Of a DNA stretch of 64,000 nt, positions 46,025 through 54,802 are shown piece by piece. The notes beneath the pieces are model-generated. The model saw only the letters and a list, made by a program, of their open reading frames with translations. It was not told where the DNA came from and made no database searches. The position numbers were made by a program, and so were the translations under genes. Within the stretch, counting starts at the first letter, position 1. Each line of letters starts with the position of its first letter. The stretch covers positions 62,001 to 126,000 of the forward strand of contig CAVRXV010000008.1 in the NCBI GenBank assembly GCA_963725255.1, given 5' to 3'. This stretch comes from JAIEPX01 sp963725255. Its GTDB lineage: Bacteria > Pseudomonadota > Gammaproteobacteria > JAIEPX01.

Positions 46025-47716
46025 CTATAATTGTAAAACGTTCTCACTTTTCGCGGGTTCTGAGGAAGCTTCTCTCGCTAACCGTTCACAATTCAAAAGT
46101 ATTTTTTTTGCGCTCTCAAATCGTGGATGTTGTTCAGGAATTTTTTTCAAATGCGCTATTATATGAGGCGGAATTGAAATTGATGCTGGTTTCCAAAGTG
46201 GATGTTCAATTCCAGACGCTAAAATCGCGGGTTCTTTTTTCAAAGTGGTAAGAAATCCATCGTAATTTAGTTGAGCTAATCTGAAACAGAGTTCATGTAA
46301 AAGACGGGCTTTGTTGTAAGATAAATTATTTTCACGAGCTTCGAGCTCTCTGAATTTTGTTTCAAGCCAGAGCTTGAAATCTTCTTCGGATTTATTGATT
46401 TCAGATTCGCAGTATTCTATTGCATCTAAATCTAGTGTGTTTCTAGGATTATGTTTTGCATATGTACCTAGCTCACCAGTTGAAATATCTGTTATAGCTG
46501 CTGTATGTTGATCAAAATGATATTGAGTTAAGTAAGGGTGGTATGGATCTGTTTGTTTAGCCAATATCGACAATATCGCCTGACTACCTTCATATCGGGG
46601 GTTGTCTTTTTGAATTTTTCGAAGTGCGAAAGTTAATTTCACTGCTGTTTCAAAGAGTATGTTACCGCTATAAAATGTGGGTGCAAGATCCTGATCAAAT
46701 AAATGCACCATGCACTGTTGGTACACTTCTCGACTTACAAGCGTATCCTTGTTAAGTTCTGCAAAGAAATCATCTGGGGAAGAATTGCATAATTCTTTTA
46801 GTCTTTCAGAGCCCTCGCACATCGCAAGATGATAAAGGCCGCTAAAATTTTTGGCATTGGCTAATTTTGTTAAATAATTAATTGCTAGTGCAATTTTTAA
46901 TTTCTGAAAATCATTTCGGTATTCCGCGGCATTGTTAGTATCAAAAGGTACTTTTTCCCATGAGTACATCGTGTGAAGAGATAATTTGGCCGCACTATGA
47001 TTGTTTTCAGTACCGCGCCGATACCATCTCACTGCTTCCGCCCAATTTTTAATCTGCTCATAGTGAATCCCTAGAGCGAATTGAGCGCCTGGAAAATTTT
47101 GTTCTGCAGCACGGCGATACCATTTTTCTGCTTCTATGTGATTTTTTTCAACACCTAAGCCCTCCTGATACAATTCTCCTAGACTATATTGAGCGTCTGG
47201 AAAATTTTGTTCTGCAGCGCGGCGATACCATTTTTCTGCTTCTATGTGATTTTTTTCAACACCTAAGCCCATGAAATACATATATCCACAACAGCATTGA
47301 GCCTTGGCATAATTTTGTTCTGCAGAGAGGAAGAACCATTTTATTGCTTCAGTGTGGTTTACTTTAACACATTTGCCATCAAGATTTACATATCCCAGCC
47401 GGCATTGAGCCTCTGGATGCTTTTGACAGGCAGCGAGTAAAAACCATTTCATTCCCTCGGCGTAATCTTGATCAACACCTTTGCCCTCATAAAACATGCA
47501 TCCCAGATGGTATTGAGCGGCTGCTAATTTTTCAGTCGTGGCCAAACTGATAATATGATCAATGGCTCTGGTATGTCCGATGAGAGCAGCCTGAGTAAAG
47601 CAATTGACGGCTTCAATAGGATCGGTTTTTTCGATTTCCAGAGCGGCGTTGTAAAATTTCAACGCTTTTTCACTGACTTCAGCGCGTTCTAATTTAATAG
47701 TTTCATGTTCTTGCAT
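46025..47716 (-). CDS. Sel1-repeat (TPR-like) protein
   Basis: A 563-residue protein with about six Sel1-type repeats of ~36 residues between residues ~60 and ~260 (for example AQYHLGCMFYEGKGVDQDY and EAEKWYRRAAEQNFPDAQY). Two consecutive repeats are nearly identical at DNA level, which points to recent internal duplication. The C-terminal half lacks repeats and is not recognised. No signal peptide is visible. Sel1 proteins act as protein-binding scaffolds, and Legionella relatives influence host trafficking, but here the role is open. GGGAG precedes the ATG. Confidence 0.85.
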   Translation of the reverse strand: MQEHETIKLERAEVSEKALKFYNAALEIEKTDPIEAVNCFTQAALIGHTRAIDHIISLATTEKLAAAQYHLGCMFYEGKGVDQDYAEGMKWFLLAACQKHPEAQCRLGYVNLDGKCVKVNHTEAIKWFFLSAEQNYAKAQCCCGYMYFMGLGVEKNHIEAEKWYRRAAEQNFPDAQYSLGELYQEGLGVEKNHIEAEKWYRRAAEQNFPGAQFALGIHYEQIKNWAEAVRWYRRGTENNHSAAKLSLHTMYSWEKVPFDTNNAAEYRNDFQKLKIALAINYLTKLANAKNFSGLYHLAMCEGSERLKELCNSSPDDFFAELNKDTLVSREVYQQCMVHLFDQDLAPTFYSGNILFETAVKLTFALRKIQKDNPRYEGSQAILSILAKQTDPYHPYLTQYHFDQHTAAITDISTGELGTYAKHNPRNTLDLDAIEYCESEINKSEEDFKLWLETKFRELEARENNLSYNKARLLHELCFRLAQLNYDGFLTTLKKEPAILASGIEHPLWKPASISIPPHIIAHLKKIPEQHPRFESAKKILLNCERLAREASSEPAKSENVLQL

Positions 47717-47766
47717 TTAGTATGCTCCCAATTAATATGCATAAGTATCGCAATTATACACCTTAA

Positions 47767-47860
47767 AGAATAATCTTGTAATAACGCAGAATTATATCTC
47801 GAAATTAAATATTGATTTTACAAATTCTCTCACAACTCAAGACGCGACGCCATTTTCTAC
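47767..47860. repeat. MITE-like repeat, right half
   Basis: GAATAATCTTGTAATAACGCAG, then ATTGATTTTACAAATTCTCTCACAACTCAAGACGCGACG, matches 50222-50316 closely. Only this half is present. It lies between the Sel1 gene start and the ATPase gene end. Confidence 0.75.
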
Positions 47861-47873
47861 AGCTCTGGTTTAT

Positions 47874-49331
47874 TTACCAAATATGACTTTCAAAAAACAT
47901 TTTTTGTGTAATGAAATCATCAAAATAAGCACGATTGATTAACTGCTGATTCGCGCCTAACTTTGAAATCAATACGCGGTGAATTGTTTTATTTTTAGGA
48001 TTTGGAAAATTTTCTAATTTTTTCTCAAATTCGTTAATCACGGAGGTGCCGACAGTCGATTGCAAATATCTTATCTCACACACAGTTATGACTTTGTCAT
48101 CTCTATCAAAAACAAGATCAATTTGAAAATCCTCATCAATATCGTCAGTTGTTCTGCTAAAATAGGGGCCTGCAGTATAGTTTACCCGACCAAAACCTAG
48201 CATATTGGCGATGATATGATGATATCGAACGCAAAATCTTTCAAAGGCATGACCTAACCATTTGTAATAATTATCAAGCTTTAAAGCCTGTAATGAATTT
48301 TTTCGATAAACCCCATCTGAAATTTTAGTCGAATTAGGCTTAATAAATTTATAGTAGAAATGTAGATAGGCATCTGATATTCGATAGCGTGCGAGGGGGC
48401 TATCCTCTTTCAAATTATAGGGTGTATAACGTGAAATAAAATTGCAGAGCTCAAGATCTTCAAAAAGCTCAGTAGCTCGCCCACCCGTTGAAACTTTAAG
48501 ATGCTTCAATATTTTTTCTCGTGTAGAAAACCGGTGTTTACTTAAATATTCAATGACTCCCCGGTAATGTTTATGGTTTGCCATGCTGCTAATAAATATT
48601 CTATCAAATTCCTTTGAAAAAAAGCTTTCAGGTAAAAATGATTGATCACAAAGACTCAGTAAGACCGATGAGTTTTGATTAAGACGTAGCAAATATTCAG
48701 GAATCCCACCCACTGTTAAGTATGCATCCATGACCTCTTGTTCAGAACGATTTCCTAATATAGCTTTAGTTTCTAAGAGATTTAATTCGCGTAAATAGAG
48801 TTCATGCTGAGAACGATTGTAGAGAGCTTTTGAGTGAACCACTTTTTTTATCATGAATGAGGGTGCTGACCCACAAAGGACAATGAGTAGTTCGGGATTT
48901 TTTCTAAACATATTATCCCAAGCATATTTCAGCTCACTTATCATTTTAGTTTCATAGCAAGCAAGCCATTGTAATTCTTCGAAATAGAGCGTCCAACGAC
49001 CCACCTTAGTATATTCATAGATTTTACGAAAAACATCGACCCAATTTTCGATGCGAATATCTCGCAATAAGGGTTGTTGTGCGTATTCAGCAAGTTGCTG
49101 CATAACATTTTGCATTTGGTACGATGAGCTCTCTCCCTCTATGCCTTCAAACTTGAGAATATTGCGTTCACCGAAGGTCTGCTCTAGAAGTTCCGTTTTC
49201 CCAACACGACGTCGGCCATAGAGAATAATAATCGCTGGAGTTTGCTCATCACCAATGGTCTGCAGCATTTTCTGCTCAAACTCGCGTCCCACAAAATTCT
49301 TATTAGGCTCCACTAACTGTGTTCTCAGCAT
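47874..49331 (-). CDS. AAA-type ATPase with DUF234-like C-terminal domain
   Basis: A 485-residue ATPase of the archaeal-type family. Walker A is YGRRRVGKTEL at residues ~38-48 and the Walker B region reads YFEELQWL. The middle is a winged-helix-like segment (LSKHRFSTREKILKHLKVS). The C-terminal domain contains FQIDLVFDRDDKVITVCEIRY, which resembles the DUF234 nuclease-like D...ExK pattern with Arg for Lys. Such proteins are patchily spread and often sit in defence or mobile regions. GAGGGTG precedes the ATG. Four GGCC-type repeats lie upstream. Confidence 0.82.
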   Translation of the reverse strand: MLRTQLVEPNKNFVGREFEQKMLQTIGDEQTPAIIILYGRRRVGKTELLEQTFGERNILKFEGIEGESSSYQMQNVMQQLAEYAQQPLLRDIRIENWVDVFRKIYEYTKVGRWTLYFEELQWLACYETKMISELKYAWDNMFRKNPELLIVLCGSAPSFMIKKVVHSKALYNRSQHELYLRELNLLETKAILGNRSEQEVMDAYLTVGGIPEYLLRLNQNSSVLLSLCDQSFLPESFFSKEFDRIFISSMANHKHYRGVIEYLSKHRFSTREKILKHLKVSTGGRATELFEDLELCNFISRYTPYNLKEDSPLARYRISDAYLHFYYKFIKPNSTKISDGVYRKNSLQALKLDNYYKWLGHAFERFCVRYHHIIANMLGFGRVNYTAGPYFSRTTDDIDEDFQIDLVFDRDDKVITVCEIRYLQSTVGTSVINEFEKKLENFPNPKNKTIHRVLISKLGANQQLINRAYFDDFITQKMFFESHIW

Positions 49332-49360
49332 TGATTCACCCTCTTAAATAGTTAAATTTT

Positions 49361-49450
49361 TGGCCAGATAGGTAGTAATATTATCATGTCCGGCCGGATA
49401 TGTCAACTAATGTTGGCCGGATGTTTTAAAATCGACGTATGTTCGGCCAT
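49361..49450 (-). promoter_or_regulatory. Repeated GGCCGGAT motifs upstream of the ATPase gene
   Basis: TGGCCAGAT (49361), CGGCCGGAT (49391), TGGCCGGAT (49414) and CGGCCAT (49444) occur at intervals of 22-31 bases in the 120 bases before the ATPase start. The GC-rich motif stands out in AT-rich sequence. It looks like a multi-site operator, perhaps for autoregulation; this is inferred from layout only. Confidence 0.6.
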
Positions 49451-49473
49451 AAAGGTATTTTTAAGGGGGTCTA

Positions 49474-49505
49474 GGTGGGGGCAAATGGGGATTTGACCCC
49501 CTCTG
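49474..49505. repeat. Palindromic repeat family, short copy
   Basis: GGGGGCAAATGGGGATTTGACCCCCT carries a weak left end and a full right end with the same GACCCCCTCTGT flank as 45046-45057. It lies between the two minus-strand genes. Confidence 0.6.
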
Positions 49506-49513
49506 TGCCCGAT

Positions 49514-49882
49514 CTATAGATATCGTTGAATCCAAGTCGTTAATTGATGAATCAAATCTTTTGGGTCAGAGTAGGTGAGAAAATATTGAGAGATATATTT
49601 TAAAGATAAAGACGGTCTAGCGTCTTGATGAGAAACACAGAGGATGTCACGATTTGCATTATTTGCCCAACCTAACTCAATTCCGAGTCCTGTAGAAGGG
49701 TATGAAACTTCAGCGACCATTAGATCTATAGTTTGAATGAGTTTTTTTGTCGGTGTAAGATCTGCTTGATTTTCATGGGGTAAGATAAATGAATGTTGTG
49801 CCCATAAGGCTGAATTTTTTAACGGAAGATAAAGCGTATCTTCATAATTAAATGCTGTCGAATGTCCGAGGTATATAAGCAT
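49514..49882 (-). CDS. Nucleoside 2-deoxyribosyltransferase-like protein
   Basis: A 122-residue protein of the nucleoside deoxyribosyltransferase fold. The family signature MVAEVSYPSTGLGIELGWA is clear: the catalytic Glu is expected in the GIELGWA segment and the Asp/Glu of VAEVS binds the sugar. The N-terminus begins IYLGHST, a little shorter than the usual IYLAGP start. Relatives exchange bases on deoxynucleosides or hydrolyse nucleotides such as dNMPs. Substrate open. Confidence 0.75.
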   Translation of the reverse strand: MLIYLGHSTAFNYEDTLYLPLKNSALWAQHSFILPHENQADLTPTKKLIQTIDLMVAEVSYPSTGLGIELGWANNANRDILCVSHQDARPSLSLKYISQYFLTYSDPKDLIHQLTTWIQRYL

Positions 49883-49956
49883 AGTATCCCCATTAGAATT
49901 GAATAACTAATAGGATGGCATAATATCATAAATCAAAAATTAATACATAAATTTGA

Positions 49957-50022
49957 TTAGTAAAACACTACACAACTTAGTTGATGAATCCATGAAGGGA
50001 TCTTGAGTTCTTTGTTCATTCT
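49957..50022 (-). pseudogene. Fragment of a leucine-rich repeat gene C-terminus
   Basis: On the minus strand this encodes RMNKELKIPSWIHQLSCVV ending FY and stop. It is almost the same as the last ~20 residues of the leucine-rich repeat gene at 60299-61198, with two residue changes. Homology stops where a MITE-like inverted end (50029) begins. It is the remnant of a second copy of that gene. Confidence 0.85.
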
Positions 50023-50028
50023 GAATGT

Positions 50029-50316
50029 AATGGCGTCGCGTCTTGAGTTGTGAGAGGTTTTACGAGTTGCATATCAGAATGAAATGTTATTATCTGGCGA
50101 GTTAAAAAATATTAATAAATAGATAATGATCAAAAAAAGAGTTCATAATCTGATAAGCAAAATATTCAATATGTTCAGCGATAAAAAATAGTGATCCTTA
50201 AACTGTTTGAAAAAATATCTTAAGAATAATCTTATAATAACGCAGATATTTTTCGCGAAATCAAAAATTGATTTTATAAAACCTCTCATAACTCAAGACG
50301 CAACGCCATTTTCTAT
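50029..50316. mobile_element. MITE-like element with ~35-bp inverted ends
   Basis: The left end (50029-50064, AATGGCGTCGCGTCTTGAG, then TTGTGAGAGGTTTTA) and right end (50277-50312) are inverted copies with a few mismatches around ~210 bases of AT-rich, non-coding DNA. Half copies occur at 47767-47860 and 54713-54748. This is consistent with a non-autonomous transposon; no transposase with matching ends is visible in the window. Confidence 0.7.
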
Positions 50317-50329
50317 TTCAGTGAGAGCA

Positions 50330-50362
50330 AGGTTTCAATGTTAGACCTGACCCCTTCCTTTC
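50330..50362. repeat. Palindromic repeat family, single right arm
   Basis: CAATGTTAGACCTGACCCC is the right end with the same AACATTG core as 57655-57707. No left arm adjoins it; a matching left arm (GGGGCAGGTCTAACATTG) lies far away at 54757-54777. Confidence 0.65.
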
Positions 50363-50428
50363 ACCTTCCTCCTATGTTAACATTCCGTATAATCGCATCT
50401 CCCGATCGTATCACTCAAGTGAGATAGT

Positions 50429-51466
50429 ATGTCATATATTGTAGATATTATTAGTAGATCTTGGATTACTCATCACAGTTGTATACTTACTATTATTTCA
50501 CCACCAATTCTAGCAGCAATCATTGCCTCCTTTCTAGCCCCTATTGTTGGTATTAGGACCTTTTTATCTCAACAACGTGTGACAAGAATTCAGAGGATCT
50601 ATTATGAGGAATCATTATTGACCCTGATCAAGCACTTAAATAAAACAATTGAAATCACTAACTCAAATTTAAGCTGCATTGAACATGCTTTTAATTTAAT
50701 ATTGGATCTTCATGAGAAGGCCGATGTGTCATCTACTATCGACAGAATAAATCATGTCGCCAAGAAAATTACCAGCCCTATAAAATATCAGGCATCAAAA
50801 ACAGAAGTTTTAATAAAGCTATTTTCTAAACAGGGCTATACTATACATCAATGGCAATCAAAATTCGATCGGGACTTTAGCCATTTTAATTTATATTTTC
50901 GTGAGATGGCATTTGCTCTGTCGAATGAATTAGAGTCGAATCGTCAAGTTTCTAGAGAGTTTATCGATCGATACAGAGATAATATACAGGGATACCATCA
51001 ACTAGTCATGCGTCATTATTCATTAATATATTTACTAAACAATATAGCGATCGACTTTAGTCTTCTTAATTTTAAATCAGTGAAAAAATTAAAAAGTAGC
51101 TTAAAGAAAAATCAAACAATAAATAGCCATTTACTGAAAATTGATGAGGCTTATAAAACATTATTTGGTTACTTTAAGCTAGAAGACCATATTTTTTTAT
51201 CATATTTAAAAGATGATAATGGAGACCGATACATATTATACAATGACAACAATATCTCCATCAAACGCGTAAAAGATAACCATCCTGTCGACCTAGATAA
51301 AATGACAATCATCAATGATGATCTTAAATTATATAACGTAAAAGTCGAAGTCAACGGCAGCTTAAGATACTATTCTAATGTTCAATTAGGAATGGCTAAC
51401 TATTGTGCTTTTGAAGAAAAACCTCAGTTCTATCAACAAATGGAATCATTTGATAACTTCAAATAA
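50429..51466 (+). CDS. Protein of unknown function with one N-terminal span
   Basis: A 345-residue protein. A hydrophobic segment (IISPPILAAIIASFLAPIVG, residues ~23-42) is followed by a basic patch and a long helical region of Lys, Asn, Ser and Ile-rich sequence. The last ~100 residues look beta-rich. The layout (one membrane anchor and a large cytoplasmic helix bundle) is common among phage-defence and stress proteins but not specific. Its AT-richness exceeds that of housekeeping genes nearby, suggesting acquisition. No family recognised. Confidence 0.6.
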   Translation: MSYIVDIISRSWITHHSCILTIISPPILAAIIASFLAPIVGIRTFLSQQRVTRIQRIYYEESLLTLIKHLNKTIEITNSNLSCIEHAFNLILDLHEKADVSSTIDRINHVAKKITSPIKYQASKTEVLIKLFSKQGYTIHQWQSKFDRDFSHFNLYFREMAFALSNELESNRQVSREFIDRYRDNIQGYHQLVMRHYSLIYLLNNIAIDFSLLNFKSVKKLKSSLKKNQTINSHLLKIDEAYKTLFGYFKLEDHIFLSYLKDDNGDRYILYNDNNISIKRVKDNHPVDLDKMTIINDDLKLYNVKVEVNGSLRYYSNVQLGMANYCAFEEKPQFYQQMESFDNFK

Positions 51467-51703
51467 AAAATCTTCAGATTGCTAGCTTTTTAGCATTATA
51501 ACATGCTTATATTGCCTTGTGTTGTTAATCTTCAAAATAATTGTCAGATCATTTATCCTTATGATTTCATTGAGCATTTTAACGTGAGATGCATATCAAT
51601 TTTGCAGTTGTAAGTTATCACTGATTCAACTTGAACTGAATAATTACTAGTATTCCAGTCGATTTATTATATTAATGACATGGGAAAGCAAACTCAATGG
51701 CCT
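51467..51703. other. Gap between the 345-residue gene and IS element A
   Basis: About 235 AT-rich bases with no gene, terminator or repeat that I can support. Confidence 0.4.
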
Positions 51704-51735
51704 TGATCTGCTCCCGATTTCGTGGACACCAACCT

Positions 51736-52596
51736 CTAACAAGCATACATTAATTCATATTGAGCAGGCGTGTTGTAATTTATCGTAGAATGCCTACGTT
51801 GTCTATTGTAAAAAACCTCAATATATTCAAAAATAACTCTCTTTGCCTCCTCTCTCGTTTTAAAGCTTTCATGGTGCGTGCACTCAACTTTCAGTGTGTG
51901 AAAAAAGCTTTCTACTACCGCATTATCCCAGCAGTTCCCTTTTCGACTCATACTGCATTCAATATCATTATCCTTCAATAATCCCTGATATTCATTCGCT
52001 GCATACTGACTTCCACGATCAGAATGTAACAATACTCCACCTGATATTTTTCGCTTAAATAACGCCATTCTTAAAGCATTCAGCGTGATATCTTCTTTCA
52101 TCCTGCTATCCATCGACCACCCTATGATTTTCCTAGAAAATAAATCCATGATCACCGATAAATACAACCATCCTTCCATCGTCGGAATATACGTAATATC
52201 AGAGACCCAGCGCTGATTTGGTTTGTTAGCGGTAAACTCTCGATTTAATTTATTATCGCTTATGGGTTTACTATGATTTGAATCCGTCGTCATTTTAAAT
52301 TTCCTTTTCGTTTTCGCTCTTATGCCATAATGCTGCATCAGCCTAAAAACTCGGTTTTTTCCGAGTGTTTTTAATTCTGCATGTAGATCATAGTATATGC
52401 GACGATATCCATACGTCTCTCGACTTCTTTCATGACTCTCACGGATCTTTAACAATAATTGCTGATTCGATTCTTCTCGATCGCTCACAGGTCGTGATAA
52501 CCACGCATAAAAGCCGCTTCGGCTTATTTCTAAAACGTGACACAGGATGTTAATCGAGTGTTCTTTGCGCTTCTCTTCCACAAATTGATACTTCAT
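51736..52596 (-). CDS. IS3-family transposase OrfB, copy 1
   Basis: A 286-residue integrase-core protein with the DDE triad in RWVSDITYIPT, LLHSDRGSQYA and DNAVVESFFHTLK. The N-terminal HTH_21-type segment (SRETYGYRRIYYDL) precedes it. It overlaps OrfA by 4 bases. It is made as an OrfAB fusion by slippage at an A6G site (see copy 2). Confidence 0.95.
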   Translation of the reverse strand: MKYQFVEEKRKEHSINILCHVLEISRSGFYAWLSRPVSDREESNQQLLLKIRESHERSRETYGYRRIYYDLHAELKTLGKNRVFRLMQHYGIRAKTKRKFKMTTDSNHSKPISDNKLNREFTANKPNQRWVSDITYIPTMEGWLYLSVIMDLFSRKIIGWSMDSRMKEDITLNALRMALFKRKISGGVLLHSDRGSQYAANEYQGLLKDNDIECSMSRKGNCWDNAVVESFFHTLKVECTHHESFKTREEAKRVIFEYIEVFYNRQRRHSTINYNTPAQYELMYAC

Positions 52597-52877
52597 TTCA
52601 ATTCGTTCGCAAAGAACTTTGCGGCCTTTTTTAATATGTCGCGCTCCTCCTTCAAGCGCAATATCTCCATCTTTAATCGTCGATTCTCTTCTACAACATC
52701 TACCTGGCTTTCACCAACGGTCTCTTGGGTCTGATCGTTACGATGCTGATTAATCCATGAATAGAGAGTGACCTGGTGTATCCCTAAGTCTCTCGCTGTT
52801 TTAGCATATGGCTGCGGTGACGACAGTGCTAATTTCACTGCCTCTGCTCGAAATAGTTTGTCCGTTTTCCTTTTCAT
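52593..52877 (-). CDS. IS3-family OrfA, copy 1
   Basis: A 94-residue helix-turn-helix (HTH_8/Tnp_1) protein: AEAVKLALSSPQPYAKTARD, then GIHQVTLYSWINQ. A leucine-rich C-terminal coil (EENRRLKMEILRLKEERD) allows dimerisation. It binds the element ends. The protein is identical to 58259-58543. Confidence 0.93.
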   Translation of the reverse strand: MKRKTDKLFRAEAVKLALSSPQPYAKTARDLGIHQVTLYSWINQHRNDQTQETVGESQVDVVEENRRLKMEILRLKEERDILKKAAKFFANELK

Positions 52878-52983
52878 CTTGACACCTCTTTGATTCCCTT
52901 AAGTTTATCAAACTTAGTGTCCTTTGAAACGGGGTCAGATTGAACCTCCCCCAAATTGACACACACTCTTAAACGGGGGCACT

Positions 52984-53301
52984 ATGGTGCTCCATTATAG
53001 GAGTTTAGCTATGAAGAACCCAACCTTAAGTCCTGAGTTTAAACGAGAGGCTGTTCGATTATTAGAGCAAAAGGATACAAACGCTGCTCAGTTAGCGCGT
53101 GAGCTAGGGGTAAAGCGTAATCAATTGTATAAATGGCAAAAAGAAATTCAAGCTAATGGTAAGAAGGCCTTTCCTGGCAAGGGGCAACATCACAAACCAA
53201 TCGATGAAACAAAAGCTTTAAAAGCTAAAATAAGGCAACTTGAGCTGGAGAACGAAATCCTAAAAAAGGCAGCAGTGTACTTCACAGAGAATGCCGAGTG
53301 A
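52984..53301 (+). CDS. IS3-family OrfA, element B
   Basis: A 105-residue HTH protein (FKREAVRLLEQKDTNAAQLA, then RELGVKRNQLYKWQKEIQ), ending in a coiled coil. The true start is probably the ATG at 53011 (MKNPTLSPEF), preceded by TAGGAG. The A6G slip site CTAAAAAAGGC lies near its end, and the -1 frame is open into OrfB. Confidence 0.9.
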   Translation: MVLHYRSLAMKNPTLSPEFKREAVRLLEQKDTNAAQLARELGVKRNQLYKWQKEIQANGKKAFPGKGQHHKPIDETKALKAKIRQLELENEILKKAAVYFTENAE

Positions 53302-54158
53302 AGTACACATTTATTAAAACCAATCGAGAGATTTATCCCATCACTTTGCTTTGCAAAGTGATGATGGTATCACGTCGAGGATTTTATAATTGGTTGACTT
53401 GTCCGAACTCAGCCAGGACAAAAGAAAATCAGCAACTCATTGAGAGAATACACCAAATTTTTAATCAGAATAGGCAGGTATATGGTGCTCCAAGAATTCA
53501 TAAAACATTGTTAGAGCTGGGATATAAATGCAGTTTGAATCGAGTGGCACGATTGATGCACATTGCAAAAATTGTCCCTAAAACGATCAAGAAATTTAGG
53601 ATCACAACAGATTCAAGGAAGAGCTTAAATCCAGCAAAAAACCTATTAGATCGTGAATTTTCACCTGGTATGATGAATCAAGTCTGGGCCTGTGATGTCA
53701 CCTACATACCTACTCGAGAGGGTTGGTTGTTTTTGGCTGTGGTTTTAGATTTATTTTCACGAAAAGTTGTCGGGTGGTCAATGGGTGAGCGTTTAGAAAG
53801 CAAATTAGCTCAACAAGCTTTGAGGAACGCAGTTTGTCAAAGACAAATAGCTCAAGGGATGTTAATCCATTCGGATAGAGGGAAGGAGTATTATGCAAAA
53901 AATTATCAAGCGTTATTGAGATCCTATGGTATGGTATGCAGTATGAGTCGCAAAGGTGAATGTTATGATAATGCTGTGGTGGAGAGCTTTTTTCACAGTC
54001 TCAAAGTTGAGCTTGTTCATCATAATGATTACCATAAGCGAAGTGAGGCAAGAAGCTCTTTGTTTGAATACATTGAGCTATTTTATAATCGGCAACGAAA
54101 GCATTCTTATTTGAACTATCTATCTCCGATAGAGTTTGAGGAGCGCTGTGTTGCTTAA
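53298..54158 (+). CDS. IS3-family transposase OrfB, element B
   Basis: A 286-residue DDE integrase-core protein starting at GTG: VWACDVTYIPTREGW, LIHSDRGKEYYAKN and DNAVVESFFHSLKVE. It differs in sequence from element A OrfB but has the same length. It overlaps OrfA by 4 bases and is likely made by -1 slippage. Confidence 0.93.
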   Translation: MKYTFIKTNREIYPITLLCKVMMVSRRGFYNWLTCPNSARTKENQQLIERIHQIFNQNRQVYGAPRIHKTLLELGYKCSLNRVARLMHIAKIVPKTIKKFRITTDSRKSLNPAKNLLDREFSPGMMNQVWACDVTYIPTREGWLFLAVVLDLFSRKVVGWSMGERLESKLAQQALRNAVCQRQIAQGMLIHSDRGKEYYAKNYQALLRSYGMVCSMSRKGECYDNAVVESFFHSLKVELVHHNDYHKRSEARSSLFEYIELFYNRQRKHSYLNYLSPIEFEERCVA

Positions 54159-54186
54159 CTTGAGTGTGTGTTTTATTGGGGTAAGA

Positions 54187-54507
54187 TCAGATCACCTTTA
54201 CTACAACTGACCTAGCATCATACTGTAATATTTCAGGATTTAATGCTATATATTTTAGTACTATACGCTTAGCTTGATCATGTGACATTGCATCTCCTGG
54301 TACACACATCGATTTCTGATTCAAAGGCATCGCAAACATAAATCCTTCTAGCACGCCATTGATGTAACCTAGACAATAGAAATCGAGTGCTTCATCCGTA
54401 CTTGTACAATACGATTCAAGCTCGGCCGCAGTACCAGCTCGCACTATTAATGAAAATCCAAGAAACACTAGAATAAGTGTAAGTATCACGCACAACTTAG
54501 TATTCAT
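54187..54507 (-). CDS. Rap1a/Tai-like exported immunity protein
   Basis: A 106-residue exported protein with a signal peptide (hydrophobic residues 7-24, cut after VRA). The mature part follows the Rap1a/Tai layout: Cys, then FYCLGYINGVLEGF, CVPGDAMSHDQAKRIVLKYI and LNPEIL. In that family, periplasmic proteins neutralise type VI amidase effectors such as Tae4. No effector or secretion gene is nearby, so it may be an orphan immunity gene, or the match may be only a general fold. It lies immediately beside IS element B. The longer start (54519) is less likely. Confidence 0.7.
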   Translation of the reverse strand: MNTKLCVILTLILVFLGFSLIVRAGTAAELESYCTSTDEALDFYCLGYINGVLEGFMFAMPLNQKSMCVPGDAMSHDQAKRIVLKYIALNPEILQYDARSVVVKVI

Positions 54508-54519
54508 TTGGCACCTCAC

Positions 54520-54712
54520 ATTTCAAGATAGAGAATGCTTTAGGTTATAGCCAATTATAGTCAGCAGTCATTTCGCTCACGTCCCTGCCAACATCGCCAT
54601 CTCCGAAAGCTAGAAGAGCACGTATCCCTATCATATTAATTATAGCACATATTCATGGCCATAGAATGAACTTCAGCCTATTAGGCTAATTTTAAGAATA
54701 GCAATAATAGCA
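54520..54712. other. Gap upstream of the Rap1a-like gene
   Basis: About 190 bases that should contain the promoter of the Rap1a-like gene. No clear -35/-10 pair was identified. Confidence 0.35.
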
Positions 54713-54777
54713 ATGGCGTCGCGTCTTGAGTTGTGAGAGGTTTTACGTGTGGGAGATGGGGCAGGTCTAACATTGTA
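54713..54777. repeat. MITE-like left end and half palindrome
   Basis: AATGGCGTCGCGTCTTGAG, then TTGTGAGAGGTTTTAC (54713-54748), matches the left end of the element at 50029. It is followed by GGGGCAGGTCTAACATTG (54757-54777), a left arm of the palindromic family. Confidence 0.7.
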
Positions 54778-54802
54778 TAAGGTACATATATATTAGGTAT
54801 TA

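Larger units (their letters stand above)
51704..52942. mobile_element. IS3-family element A, copy 1
   Basis: A 1239-bp element identical over its coding region to 58194-59432 but inverted. The inner end reads TGATCTGCTCCCG; the outer end at 52942 reads CAATCTGACCCC where copy 2 has TGATCTGACCCC. Flanks CCT and AAC differ, so there is no 3-bp target duplication. It abuts IS element B. The copy may have lost one boundary by recombination. Confidence 0.88.
52949..54181. mobile_element. IS3-family element B
   Basis: About 1233 bp. Ends read CCCCAAATTGACACACACTC and, on the other strand, CCCCAATAAAACACACACTC: 16 of 20 bases match. Only one copy is present in this window. It lies 6 bases from element A copy 1. 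Exact ends are uncertain by several bases, and no target duplication was found. Confidence 0.8.
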
